Origin: Lachnospira pectinoschiza
GTDB lineage: Bacteria; Bacillota; Clostridia; Lachnospirales; Lachnospiraceae
Length of the DNA stretch: 64,000 bases
Reading direction: 5' to 3'
NCBI RefSeq assembly: GCF_900103815.1
Contig: NZ_FNHZ01000001.1
Location: 695,715 to 759,714, forward strand
Position numbers and translations under genes: made by a program. Positions 35,063-43,492 of the stretch are shown here, one piece after another (positions within the stretch are counted from its first letter, which is position 1; the number at the start of each line of letters is the position of its first letter). The notes under the pieces are model-generated. The model saw nothing but the letters and a program-made list of their open reading frames with translations. It was not told the DNA's origin and made no database searches.

Positions 35063-35527
35063 ATGCTTGACAATCTTGCAAAAAAGAAAGAATTAGAAAT
35101 GGGTTTTACAAGAACTCAGATGCAAAAAGACATGGTTTTAAGTTTACTTAAAGAACGTGGATGCAGGATCACCAAGCAGCGAAAAATGCTTTTAGATGTA
35201 ATTCTTGAAGAGAATTGCACTTGTTGTAAAGAGATTTACTATAAAGCATCAAAACGTGATCCAAAGATAGGAAGTGCTACTGTTTATAGAATGGTAAATG
35301 TCCTTGAAGAGATAGGTGCCATTAATAGAGGTAACATGTATAAGGTATCATGCGGATCATGCAGCTATGAGAATGCATGCACAATTGAACTGAATGACGC
35401 TACAGTTATAAGTTTATCCGCTAAAAAGTGGAACGATATAATAGAAACAGGTCTTAAAGCATGCGGCTATATTACTGAACAAAAAATCAGTAATGTACAA
35501 GCTACACAGCTAGTATTTGAAAATTAA
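35063..35527 (+). CDS. Fur family transcriptional regulator
   Basis: A 154-residue protein with a Fur-type winged helix: RGCRITKQRKMLLDVILEE, then IYYKASKRDPKIGSATVYRMVNVLEEIGAI. The usual C-terminal dimerisation part is unusual: it lacks the HHxHH-type metal site and instead has CGSCSYENAC. This Cys-rich variation suggests a modified metal or redox sensor. It closes the feo transcription unit (39 bases after the Cys-rich gene, AGAGGTGA at the start) and may control it. A strong terminator follows. Confidence 0.87.
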   Translation: MLDNLAKKKELEMGFTRTQMQKDMVLSLLKERGCRITKQRKMLLDVILEENCTCCKEIYYKASKRDPKIGSATVYRMVNVLEEIGAINRGNMYKVSCGSCSYENACTIELNDATVISLSAKKWNDIIETGLKACGYITEQKISNVQATQLVFEN

Positions 35528-35532
35528 ACATT

Positions 35533-35572
35533 AAAAGCCTAAGAGGTTAATCCTCTTAGGCTTTTCTTTTTT
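35533..35572 (+). terminator. intrinsic terminator of the feo operon
   Basis: AAAAGCCTAAGAGG and CCTCTTAGGCTTTT form a 14-bp perfect stem with TCTTTTTT behind it. Confidence 0.93.
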
Positions 35573-35737
35573 ATACAGATATACAAGTTATCTTAAACAT
35601 CTATATAACTTCTATTGCCATTCACAAAAAGCACAGAAATTATAGCTAAAATTAGTATAATTAGAATTGACGAACTTTTATAGTTAGTACTAATATATCG
35701 AGAGAAGGTAAAAAACATACCACATAAGGAGGTAAAT

Positions 35738-36004
35738 ATGATTAATTTTGATTTAAAGAAAACGGGACTTTTTGTTGCAGGTGTATTATTTGGCACAGCT
35801 GGAGTAAAGGTTTTATCAAGTAAGGATGCTAAGAATTGTTATACACAGGCTACAGCAGCAGTTTTAAGAGCTAAGAAGAGTGTTATGAAGACTACAACAA
35901 CAATTCAGGAGAATTGCGAAGACATTTTAGCTGATGCAAAGGCTATTAACGAAGAAAGAGAAGCTAAGGAAAAGGCTATCGAAACAAAGGCTTGCGAAGA
36001 ATAA
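35738..36004 (+). CDS. DUF6110 family small protein
   Basis: An 88-residue protein. The N-terminal hydrophobic part (TGLFVAGVLFGTAGVKVLSS) is followed by an Ala/Lys/Glu-rich helix with Cys residues near 33, 60 and 86. It resembles the DUF6110 family found directly before P-type ATPases in Clostridia. AAGGAGG precedes the start, and the ATPase follows after 15 bases, so the two are almost certainly co-transcribed. Likely an accessory subunit of the pump. Confidence 0.8.
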   Translation: MINFDLKKTGLFVAGVLFGTAGVKVLSSKDAKNCYTQATAAVLRAKKSVMKTTTTIQENCEDILADAKAINEEREAKEKAIETKACEE

Positions 36005-36019
36005 TTTAGAGGTTAATAA

Positions 36020-38104
36020 ATGAGATTTTTTATAAAACATGATGCTTATAAAAGACTTAGAATTCATTTTGATATGAATCAGATGACCTTTAGAGAAGCG
36101 GATATTTTGCAGTTTTATCTTGATGGCATTAAAGAAATTTCTAGTTCTAAGGTATATGAAAGAACTGCGGATGCAGTGATTTTATATGATTGTGATAAGA
36201 ATAAGATTATTAATGCTTTAAGAGAGTTTAATTTTGAAAATGTAAATGTACCTGAGGAAATTTTAGAAAATTCAGGAAGAGAAATAAACTCTTTATATCA
36301 GGAAAAACTTGTAACTAAGGTATTGGTAAGATATACAGCCAAAATCTTTGTGCCAATGCCTATAAGACGTGCAATCATTTTGGCAAAATCTCTTAAGTAT
36401 ATTAAGAATGGACTTGGCTGCCTTTCTAAGGCAAAGATTGAAGTGCCGGTGCTTGATGCTACCGCTATTGGCGTTTCAATTTTAAGAAGTGATTTTGAAA
36501 CAGCAGGCTCTGTTATGTTCTTGCTGGGAATCGGTGAAATCATGGAAGAATGGACTCATAAGAAATCTGTGGATGATTTAGCTAAGACTATGAGCCTTAA
36601 TATAAGCAAAGCTTGGCTTTTAAGAGATGGACAAGAAGTTTGCCTTCCTGTAAATGAGATTAAGGAAGGTGACTTAGTTGTAGTACACATGGGAACAGTA
36701 ATTCCTTTTGATGGAGTGGTTGTATCAGGTGAAGCAGTGGTTAATCAGGCTTCTTTAACAGGAGAGGCAGAGGCTGTTAGAAAAGCTGAGGATTCCTTAG
36801 TTTATGCCGGTACTGTACTTGAAGAGGGAGAAATTACTCTTCGTGTAACTAAAACTAGTGGCTTAGGAAAATTTGATCAAATCGTTAAGATGATTGAGGA
36901 GTCTGAAAAGCTTAAGTCAGGCGTAGAAAGTAAGGCAGAGCATTTAGCTGATAGTTTAGTGCCATATTCCCTTGGCGCTACATTTTTAACATATCTTTTA
37001 ACAAGAAATGCTACAAAGGCCTTATCTATCCTTATGGTAGATTTTTCTTGTGCTATTAAATTGGCTATGCCGATTTCTGTTTTAACTGCAATTAAGCAAG
37101 GTAGACAAAATCAAATAAATATAAAGGGCGGTAAATTCCTAGAAGCTGTAGCTGAGGCTAATACAATAGTATTTGATAAGACAGGTACTTTAACAAAGGC
37201 CACACCAACAGTGAAATCAGTAGTTTCTTTTAGTGGGGCTAGTGAAGATGAACTTTTAAGAATTGCAGCCTGTTTAGAGGAACATTTTCCACATTCTATG
37301 GCAAATGCAGTGGTGCTTGCAGCTAAGTTAAAGAACCTTGAACATGAGGAGATGCATTCAAAAGTAGAATATATCGTAGCTCACGGTATTTCATCATACA
37401 TTGGTGATAATAAAGTCGTAATAGGTAGTTATCACTTTGTTTTTGAAGATGAAAAATGCGTCATTCCAGAGGGTAAAGAAGAGCTATTTAATAACTTACC
37501 TTTGGAGTATTCTCATCTTTATATGGCTGTAAATGGAAAATTAGCGGCAGTTATATGCATTGAAGATCCTGTAAGAGAAGAGGCTGCAAATGTTATTAAT
37601 AGATTAAAACATGCAGGCTTTGAAAAGATTGTAATGATGACAGGAGATTCTTATAGAACAGCTAAAGCTATCGCAAACAAGGTGGGAGTTACTGAATTTT
37701 ATGCAGAGGTTCTACCAGAGGATAAGGCTAGATTTGTGGAAGAAGAAAAGGCTAAACATAACAAGGTTATTATGGTTGGCGATGGAATAAATGATTCTCC
37801 AGCACTTTCAGCTGCAGATGTAGGTGTTGCTATATCAGAGGGCGCTGAGATTGCTAGAGAAATCGCAGATATTACTATAAGCGCTAATGACCTAGAAAGC
37901 CTTGTGATACTTAAAAATTTAAGTAATGAAATGATGAGAAGAATTTCTAAAAACTACAACAATATCGTTGGCTTTAATGCTAGCTTAATAGCCCTTGGGG
38001 TTGCTGGTGTTTTACAACCAACTACATCGGCTTTATTGCATAACATTTCAACAATTGCTTTCAGTTTAAAAAGTATGGAAAGTTATTTGCTAGAGGAAAA
38101 GTAG
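36020..38104 (+). CDS. heavy-metal P-type ATPase, non-canonical metal site
   Basis: A 694-residue P1B-like pump. The phosphorylation motif DKTGT starts at Asp386, the TGEA actuator motif is present, and GDGINDSPAL closes the hinge. The N-terminal 90 residues look HMA-like but lack a CxxC. The membrane metal-binding motif usually written CPC reads FSCAIKLAMP (Ser343, Cys344), so only one Cys remains. Metal and direction cannot be set from sequence; its location behind feo and DUF6110 suggests transition-metal handling. Helix number at the N-terminus seems reduced. Confidence 0.88.
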   Translation: MRFFIKHDAYKRLRIHFDMNQMTFREADILQFYLDGIKEISSSKVYERTADAVILYDCDKNKIINALREFNFENVNVPEEILENSGREINSLYQEKLVTKVLVRYTAKIFVPMPIRRAIILAKSLKYIKNGLGCLSKAKIEVPVLDATAIGVSILRSDFETAGSVMFLLGIGEIMEEWTHKKSVDDLAKTMSLNISKAWLLRDGQEVCLPVNEIKEGDLVVVHMGTVIPFDGVVVSGEAVVNQASLTGEAEAVRKAEDSLVYAGTVLEEGEITLRVTKTSGLGKFDQIVKMIEESEKLKSGVESKAEHLADSLVPYSLGATFLTYLLTRNATKALSILMVDFSCAIKLAMPISVLTAIKQGRQNQINIKGGKFLEAVAEANTIVFDKTGTLTKATPTVKSVVSFSGASEDELLRIAACLEEHFPHSMANAVVLAAKLKNLEHEEMHSKVEYIVAHGISSYIGDNKVVIGSYHFVFEDEKCVIPEGKEELFNNLPLEYSHLYMAVNGKLAAVICIEDPVREEAANVINRLKHAGFEKIVMMTGDSYRTAKAIANKVGVTEFYAEVLPEDKARFVEEEKAKHNKVIMVGDGINDSPALSAADVGVAISEGAEIAREIADITISANDLESLVILKNLSNEMMRRISKNYNNIVGFNASLIALGVAGVLQPTTSALLHNISTIAFSLKSMESYLLEEK

Positions 38105-38111
38105 CTTTTTA

Positions 38112-38141
38112 TTGTAAATAAAACTATTCATATGGTATAAT
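38112..38141 (+). promoter_or_regulatory. promoter of the GGDEF-EAL gene
   Basis: TTGTAA, 18 bases, TATAAT about 48 bases upstream of the start. Confidence 0.6.
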
Positions 38142-38189
38142 ATTAGAAGTTAGAGCGTGACTATAATTTTCTAAAAGGAAGATGACAAT

Positions 38190-39869
38190 ATGGATAATGA
38201 ACTTTATAGCAAGAAATTTGAAAAATTTTATGAGAGCTTAACTGCTAACTTTGCTGATACTTCAGATATTCAGAATGTAGTATCTCTAGCAGTACAAGGC
38301 ATTGCAGAGGATCTAAAGATAGGTATGTTAACAGCAGATGTTAATATTCCTGTATCTGTAAGGGTTCCAAATGGTAAGAATGAGAGATACATTTTATATG
38401 ATTCAGGTGCACATAGCGAGGAATACAAGGAATTCCAGTATCTAACTGCAGATGGCGGTAGATTAACTTATCAGGTTTATTCAATCCCAGATTACGAATA
38501 TGATGTGGAAGATGATAAGATACTTGATTTTGTAATCGGCATTATAGCTTACGTAAGTCGCTATGTAAGAATTGCTGAACATGATGCTATGACTGCATTT
38601 ACAGATAGCTTAACAGGATGTCTAAATTCTAATGGCTTATCTAGAAATGGTGGCTTATTATTTATTAAGCATGACATTGCAGATTATGCATCGGTATATT
38701 TTAACATTAAGAATTTCTCATATTTCAATCATGTGGATAGAACAAAGCTAGGTGATGAGATACTAAAAAAGTTTAGTATTGCAGTTAATGCCTACATTCA
38801 GAATGAAGAAATCTTTGCAAGACTAGGCGGAGATAGCTTTGTAGCCTTTGTTAAAAAGGAAAGAGTTGATAATTTCGTAGACTTTATTACTAGCATGAAT
38901 ATAAGAGCTAATACCAATCGTGGTCCTAAGGATTTTACGGTAGAGTGTAATGCTGGTTTATATTTTGCAGTACATAAGGATAATATTTCTAATCTAATTA
39001 ATTATTCAGCTATTGCTTGCAAGTATGCAAGAAACTCAAAGACCTACGACTGCGTATGGTTTAGAGATTACATGATTGATGATAATTTAAGAGAGAAGGA
39101 AATTAGCTATAAGTTCCATGACGCTGTATCTGAGGAGAAGTTCGCTGTTTACTATCAGCCTAAGGTAAATCTTGAAGATGGCACTCTAGGTGGTGCTGAG
39201 GCCTTAGTTAGATGGGCAGCAAAGGAAAGAATTATTCAGCCAAATGAGTTTATTCCTGTACTTGAAAAAGAGGGCTCTATTAAAGACTTAGATTTCTACA
39301 TGCTTAAGCATGTTTGTAAAGATATTAGAACTTGGATTGATAAGGGAATTGAGCCAGTTCCTGTATCTATTAATTTCTCTAAGATACACATTTATAATGA
39401 CAATCTTGCAGAGAAAATTAATAAGATAATTACTGAGTATGGTGTTGATCCGAAGTATATTGAAATCGAAATTACAGAAAAATCTTGCACAGATGATTTC
39501 CTTACTTTAAAGGAATTTATGAAGGCTATGCAGGATAGAAATATAAAGACTGCAATTGATGATTTTGGAGATGGTATTTCATCTCTTACTTATCTTAGAG
39601 ATTTATCCTTTAACTACATTAAGTTTGATAAGGTATTTATTGATAATGTAGATAATGGAAGTCAGAAAGATGATATAATTGTTACTAGCCTTATTGATAT
39701 GCTTAACAAGTTAGGAAAATGTGTTGTAGCCGAAGGTGTAGAAACAAAGAAGCAGGCAGACTTCTTAAAGAAGGTTGGTTGTAAGTATGCACAGGGCTAT
39801 TATTTTGACAGACCTCTTGAAAAAGAAGACTTTGTGGGCAGGCTAGAAAACAAGAAATATGATTATTAA
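38190..39869 (+). CDS. GGDEF-EAL domain protein, probable c-di-GMP phosphodiesterase
   Basis: A 559-residue cytosolic protein. An N-terminal region of unknown type (about 1-140) is followed by a GGDEF domain (about 145-300) whose active motif reads GGDSF at 213-217, and by an EAL domain (about 310-555) with intact EALVRW (Glu337), NFSKIH, EITEKS and DDFGDG motifs. The altered GGDEF should not make c-di-GMP but may bind GTP as an allosteric site. The EAL half should hydrolyse c-di-GMP. No membrane segment. Targets in this genome are unknown. Confidence 0.9.
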   Translation: MDNELYSKKFEKFYESLTANFADTSDIQNVVSLAVQGIAEDLKIGMLTADVNIPVSVRVPNGKNERYILYDSGAHSEEYKEFQYLTADGGRLTYQVYSIPDYEYDVEDDKILDFVIGIIAYVSRYVRIAEHDAMTAFTDSLTGCLNSNGLSRNGGLLFIKHDIADYASVYFNIKNFSYFNHVDRTKLGDEILKKFSIAVNAYIQNEEIFARLGGDSFVAFVKKERVDNFVDFITSMNIRANTNRGPKDFTVECNAGLYFAVHKDNISNLINYSAIACKYARNSKTYDCVWFRDYMIDDNLREKEISYKFHDAVSEEKFAVYYQPKVNLEDGTLGGAEALVRWAAKERIIQPNEFIPVLEKEGSIKDLDFYMLKHVCKDIRTWIDKGIEPVPVSINFSKIHIYNDNLAEKINKIITEYGVDPKYIEIEITEKSCTDDFLTLKEFMKAMQDRNIKTAIDDFGDGISSLTYLRDLSFNYIKFDKVFIDNVDNGSQKDDIIVTSLIDMLNKLGKCVVAEGVETKKQADFLKKVGCKYAQGYYFDRPLEKEDFVGRLENKKYDY

Positions 39870-39914
39870 TTTCATCAAGAAATATGTTGACAATAGATAT
39901 TGATGATGTTATTA

Positions 39915-40054
39915 TTTAGTAGTTGCAAAACAAAGAAGAGTATCCACTCTCACCTCAGCACGATTAAGTGACTCGGGTTAATATTTAAATCATTTACCGT
40001 AAGGTTTTGTTTGAATTAAGTGTGGATAATCAATATTGATTATCCACTTTTTTT
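39915..40054 (+). promoter_or_regulatory. ribosomal protein L20 leader (autoregulatory attenuator)
   Basis: The leader before infC-rpmI-rplT. TATCCAC (39941-39947) can pair with GTGGATA (40022-40028), and the same GTGGATA begins a perfect 26-base terminator palindrome (40022-40047) followed by seven T. The two pairings are exclusive, as in the known L20 leaders, where excess L20 favours the terminator. CACCTCAGCACGATTAAG lies between. Identification rests on position and architecture. Confidence 0.8.
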
Positions 40055-40105
40055 GTGGAAACGAGATTTTGCATAACATATAGACGAATATGGAGGTACA
40101 CGACC

Positions 40106-40612
40106 ATTAGCGAATTAATGATTAATGAACAGATCCGTGACAAGGAAGTAAGAGTCATCGGACAAGAAGGACAACAATTAGGAGTTATGTCATCAAAGGA
40201 AGCTCAGGGACTTGCAAGAGAAGCAGGAGTTGATCTTGTTAAGGTAGCTCCGTCAGCTAAGCCACCAGTCTGCAGACTTGTAGATTACGGCAAGTACAAG
40301 TACGAGTTAATCAGAAAAGAGAAAGAAGCTAAGAAGAAACAGAAAACTGTTGAAGTTAAGGAAGTTAGATTATCACCTAACATCGATACTAACGATCTTA
40401 ATACTAAGTGTAACTCAGCTAGAAAGTTTATCGAGAAAGGCAACAAGGTTAAGGTCTCTTTAAGATTTAGAGGTAGAGAGATGGCACATATTGATTCAAG
40501 TAAGCATATTCTTGAAGAATTTGCTGAGAGACTCTCAGACATCGCCGTAATCGATAAAGCTCCTAAGATGGAAGGTAGGAGTATGACTATGTTTTTAACG
40601 GAAAAACGTTAA
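40106..40612 (+). CDS. infC: translation initiation factor IF-3, ATT start
   Basis: A 168-residue IF-3, which keeps ribosomal subunits apart and checks the start codon. The N-terminal domain begins ISELMINEQIRDKEVRVIG and the C-terminal domain contains ENGNKVKVSLRFRGREMAH-like sequence. The start appears to be ATT at 40106: GGAGGT (40092-40097) lies eight bases before it. The first ATG, at 40118, is twenty bases away. The frame runs upstream to ATG 40055 without a ribosome-binding site. IF-3 discriminating against its own ATT start is a known autoregulation in E. coli. Confidence 0.92.
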   Translation: MSELMINEQIRDKEVRVIGQEGQQLGVMSSKEAQGLAREAGVDLVKVAPSAKPPVCRLVDYGKYKYELIRKEKEAKKKQKTVEVKEVRLSPNIDTNDLNTKCNSARKFIEKGNKVKVSLRFRGREMAHIDSSKHILEEFAERLSDIAVIDKAPKMEGRSMTMFLTEKR

Positions 40613-40642
40613 AAAATTAAGAAGGATTTAGGAGGAACTATT

Positions 40643-40840
40643 ATGCCAAAGGTAAAGACAAAAAGAGCAGCTGCTAAGCGTTTTAAAGTAACTGGAACAG
40701 GTAAGTTAAAGAGAATGAAGGCTTACAAGAGCCATATCCTTACTAAGAAGACTACTAAGAGAAAGAGAAATCTTAGACACGCAGCTATGACTGACGCAAC
40801 TAACGTTAAGACAATGAAGAAGATTATGCCTTATCTTTAA
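40643..40840 (+). CDS. rpmI: 50S ribosomal protein L35
   Basis: A 65-residue basic protein with the family's [20 protein letters not shown] start and [15 protein letters not shown] centre. Length is standard. GGAGGAAC precedes the ATG. It sits between infC and rplT in the conserved order and shares their leader. Confidence 0.97.
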   Translation: MPKVKTKRAAAKRFKVTGTGKLKRMKAYKSHILTKKTTKRKRNLRHAAMTDATNVKTMKKIMPYL

Positions 40841-40898
40841 TCTGATGATTAAATTTGAGTCTTAACATTTCAAGTTTTTTATAGGAGGAATTATTAAA

Positions 40899-41255
40899 AT
40901 GGCAAGAATTAAAGGCGGATTAAACGCAAAGAAGAAGCATAATAAAGTATTAAAGCTCGCTAAGGGTTATAGAGGTGCTAGATCTAAGCAGTACAGAGTT
41001 GCAAAGCAGTCTGTAATGAGAGCCCTCACAGAAAGCTACAAGGGTAGAAAGCAGAAGAAGAGACAGTTCAGACAGTTATGGATCGCAAGAATTAACGCTG
41101 CTGCAAGACTTAACGGTCTTTCATACAGCAAGTTCATGTTCGGCTTAAAGTCAGCTAACATCGACCTTAATAGAAAGGTTTTAGCTGAAATGGCTGTTAA
41201 CGATGCTGAAGGTTTTGCAAAGCTTGTTGAAGTTGCAAAGTCTAAGTTAGCTTAA
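40899..41255 (+). CDS. rplT: 50S ribosomal protein L20
   Basis: A 118-residue rRNA-binding protein with the typical [33 protein letters not shown]-terminus and the [11 protein letters not shown] core. L20 is needed early in 50S assembly and is expected to repress this operon by binding the leader upstream of infC. The GGAGGA site is strong. The operon ends in a terminator 33 bases later. Confidence 0.97.
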   Translation: MARIKGGLNAKKKHNKVLKLAKGYRGARSKQYRVAKQSVMRALTESYKGRKQKKRQFRQLWIARINAAARLNGLSYSKFMFGLKSANIDLNRKVLAEMAVNDAEGFAKLVEVAKSKLA

Positions 41256-41288
41256 TTAGTATTAAGATAAAGTTAATAACGAATTTTA

Positions 41289-41322
41289 ACACCTTATAGA
41301 TTTATCTATAAGGTGTTTTTTT
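41289..41322 (+). terminator. intrinsic terminator of the infC-rpmI-rplT operon
   Basis: ACACCTTATAGAT and ATCTATAAGGTGT form a 13-bp perfect stem with TTTTTT behind it. A second small hairpin, ATGATC-TTGGC-GATCAT, follows directly. Confidence 0.93.
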
Positions 41323-41498
41323 ATGATCTTGGCGATCATTTTGCTGCACTATTTTACTTCGCAACGTAAGGCTTGTAAGTACATTAAGGAAAATAATAAG
41401 TAATCTTGTATTTATAAGTCTATGATAATTTTGTGAAAAATATAAAATTTAGGCCTTAAATCTATGAATAAATTGTAAATTGTGGTATATTTATAACC

Positions 41499-41542
41499 GA
41501 TGCAAACGAAAGCTGAAAGCTAGATATATGCTTGTTTGCATC
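41499..41542 (+). promoter_or_regulatory. 5' UTR hairpin before the trigger-factor-like lipoprotein gene
   Basis: GATGCAAAC and GTTTGCATC pair over 9 bp, with an inner AGCT-GAA-AGCT stem, ending about 30 bases before the start codon. The rest of the 318-base gap holds only the previous terminator and AT-rich promoter-like sequence. Confidence 0.6.
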
Positions 41543-41573
41543 CTAAAAAAAGAGGAAAAGGATTTAGGGTTAT

Positions 41574-42629
41574 ATGAGAAAGAATATATTAAAAAAGGCT
41601 CTAGCTAGCACTTTAATTGCAACTACAATCTTAACAACATTTACAGCATGTAATACAAAGATTGATGTTGATTTGGGCTATAAGGCTAGTGACTATGTAA
41701 CATTGGGAGATTACAAGAATATTAACGTAGAGGTTGATAGAACATCTATCGAGAACGAATTAGTAGAAGAGGCTATTCTTGAAGATCAGGAAGAGAATAC
41801 AACATATTCAGAAGTTAGCAGAGGAGCTATTGCAACAGATCAGGTTATGTATAATGTAACTTGTGCTTACTCTGGCGTTACAATTTCTGAATTAAGTGCA
41901 TCAGGGGAGACAATTATCTTAGGTGTAGATGATTTCCCTATTGATATTGATGGCCTAGAAGACATGCTTTATGGCATGACAGCTGGTGAAACTAAGGTTC
42001 AGATAGTTACTTTACCAGAAGATTATTCTAATACAGAATATGCTGGTGCTAAGGTAGTATTTGAGATTACAGTTGAAGAGGTTGACCAGGCAAATGTACC
42101 TATGATTACAGATGCTTATGTTAGTCAGTACTATGGTTACTCAACTGTAGAAGAATATAGAGAGTCTATTAAGACAGAAGTTGCAAGTGATGTGGATGAG
42201 AAGGTTCAGTCAGCTTATGAAGAAGCTGTATTAACAGAACTTACTAATATTTGCGAAGTATCAGATATTCCACAGTCATTATATGATGAAAAGTATGATC
42301 AGCTTAATACTAGTATCAATTTCTATGCAACACTTATGAGTAAGTCTAATGATGAGTATTGTGAATATTATTTTAATATGACATTTGACGAATATGTTCG
42401 TAAGTCATGCGAACAGAGACTTATCCTTGAAGCAATTATTGAAGCTGAGGATATGACACTTACTGAATATCAGTACAAGGGAGAACTTGATACATTTGCA
42501 GAAGACAATGGTTTCTCAACAGGTTCTTTAATGGTAGAGAAGTATGGTAAGGATAAGGTTTGCATTGGTATGTTAGTAGCAAGAGCACAGCAGTTTGTAC
42601 TTGATAGCGCTACAGCAAACTATATCTAA
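41574..42629 (+). CDS. trigger-factor-like lipoprotein (FKBP-type peptidyl-prolyl isomerase fold)
   Basis: A 351-residue lipoprotein: basic N-terminus, hydrophobic core and lipobox FTAC with the lipidated Cys26. The mature part resembles trigger factor without its ribosome-binding domain: an FKBP-like domain (LEDMLYGMTAGETKVQIVTLPEDY, VVFEITVEEVDQ) and the helical C-terminal chaperone region (VEEYRESIKTEV...). It probably assists folding of exported proteins outside the membrane. It has its own leader. The convergent mgtC-like gene begins 7 bases beyond its stop, with no terminator between them. Confidence 0.87.
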   Translation: MRKNILKKALASTLIATTILTTFTACNTKIDVDLGYKASDYVTLGDYKNINVEVDRTSIENELVEEAILEDQEENTTYSEVSRGAIATDQVMYNVTCAYSGVTISELSASGETIILGVDDFPIDIDGLEDMLYGMTAGETKVQIVTLPEDYSNTEYAGAKVVFEITVEEVDQANVPMITDAYVSQYYGYSTVEEYRESIKTEVASDVDEKVQSAYEEAVLTELTNICEVSDIPQSLYDEKYDQLNTSINFYATLMSKSNDEYCEYYFNMTFDEYVRKSCEQRLILEAIIEAEDMTLTEYQYKGELDTFAEDNGFSTGSLMVEKYGKDKVCIGMLVARAQQFVLDSATANYI

Positions 42630-42636
42630 GACATAT

Positions 42637-43326
42637 TTAATGTCCCATTTCTTCAATTAAGATACAGCCTTCTAGGTTTTTAATATCGTTAATTACTCTG
42701 TATCTGTTTTGAGGATCCTTAATTTTAAGAGAGAATAACATGTATCCTGGTAGATTGTTAATGGCAGGATATTGTTCTAAATCATAGATGCTGTAATCCC
42801 TTTCGTGGGTGAAACGAATGAGAGCAGGCATGAATAAGCTATGGTCACATTCCACATAGAGATAGATATACTTGTTATATTTTATAAAGCTTCTATCAAC
42901 GAAGGTGAGAACACGCATAATAACTAATACGGCAATTGAGCAGATTATTGCTCCGGAATAAAAGCCTGACCCAATAGCGATACCGATGGTGGCACAACAC
43001 CAGAGGCCCGCTGCTGTGGTCAGGCCTTTTATTCTACTATTTCTAGTCACAATAATAGTACCAGCACCTAAGAAACCTATACCACTTACAACTTGGGCAG
43101 GGATTCTAGCTGGGTCAACATTTTCATAAAGACCAAACATATAGAGATTGGTGATGCAGGTTAGGGTAGCACCAAGACAAACTACTACATAGGTTCTAAA
43201 GCCTGCAGGTCTTTGCTTTTTTTCACGTTCCATACCCAGTAAACCAGAAAGAATCATAGCCAAAATTATACGAAAAGTTATGGAATATAAATTTAAATCC
43301 GATAAAATCTTGATATCTTCTAACAT
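42637..43326 (-). CDS. MgtC/SapB family membrane protein
   Basis: A 229-residue inner-membrane protein: several hydrophobic helices in the first 150 residues, with MILSGLLGMEREKKQRPAGFRTYVVVCLGATL and GIGFLGAGTIIV, the MgtC/SapB signature. A C-terminal soluble ACT-like part follows. Members act in Mg2+ limitation or acid adaptation. The frame is open to 43371, but ATG 43326 follows GGGGGAATTG with good spacing. It is convergent with the lipoprotein gene. Confidence 0.88.
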   Translation of the reverse strand: MLEDIKILSDLNLYSITFRIILAMILSGLLGMEREKKQRPAGFRTYVVVCLGATLTCITNLYMFGLYENVDPARIPAQVVSGIGFLGAGTIIVTRNSRIKGLTTAAGLWCCATIGIAIGSGFYSGAIICSIAVLVIMRVLTFVDRSFIKYNKYIYLYVECDHSLFMPALIRFTHERDYSIYDLEQYPAINNLPGYMLFSLKIKDPQNRYRVINDIKNLEGCILIEEMGH

Positions 43327-43412
43327 ATTCAATTCCCCCAAACATATACTTTTATTAATTATATCATACATATAAAAATTTTTTTTATTTTTTAGCTTAA
43401 AATTTAGATAAA

Positions 43413-43456
43413 TAAAAAAGGCCTAGTCTTATTGAAAATAAAAAACCAGACCTTGT
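43413..43456 (-). terminator. intrinsic terminator of the nrdG-dut unit
   Basis: On the minus strand AAGGTCTGG pairs with CTAGGCCTT over 9 bp with two wobbles, followed by TTTTTTATTT. Confidence 0.65.
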
Positions 43457-43492
43457 TATTATAGTGTTAAATTGGCTTTAACTGAGTAATTA

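Noticed and set aside
40022..40047. DnaA-box-like TTATCCAC palindrome as an origin
   Set aside because: It is the terminator of the L20 leader, followed by a T run, with no cluster of further boxes.
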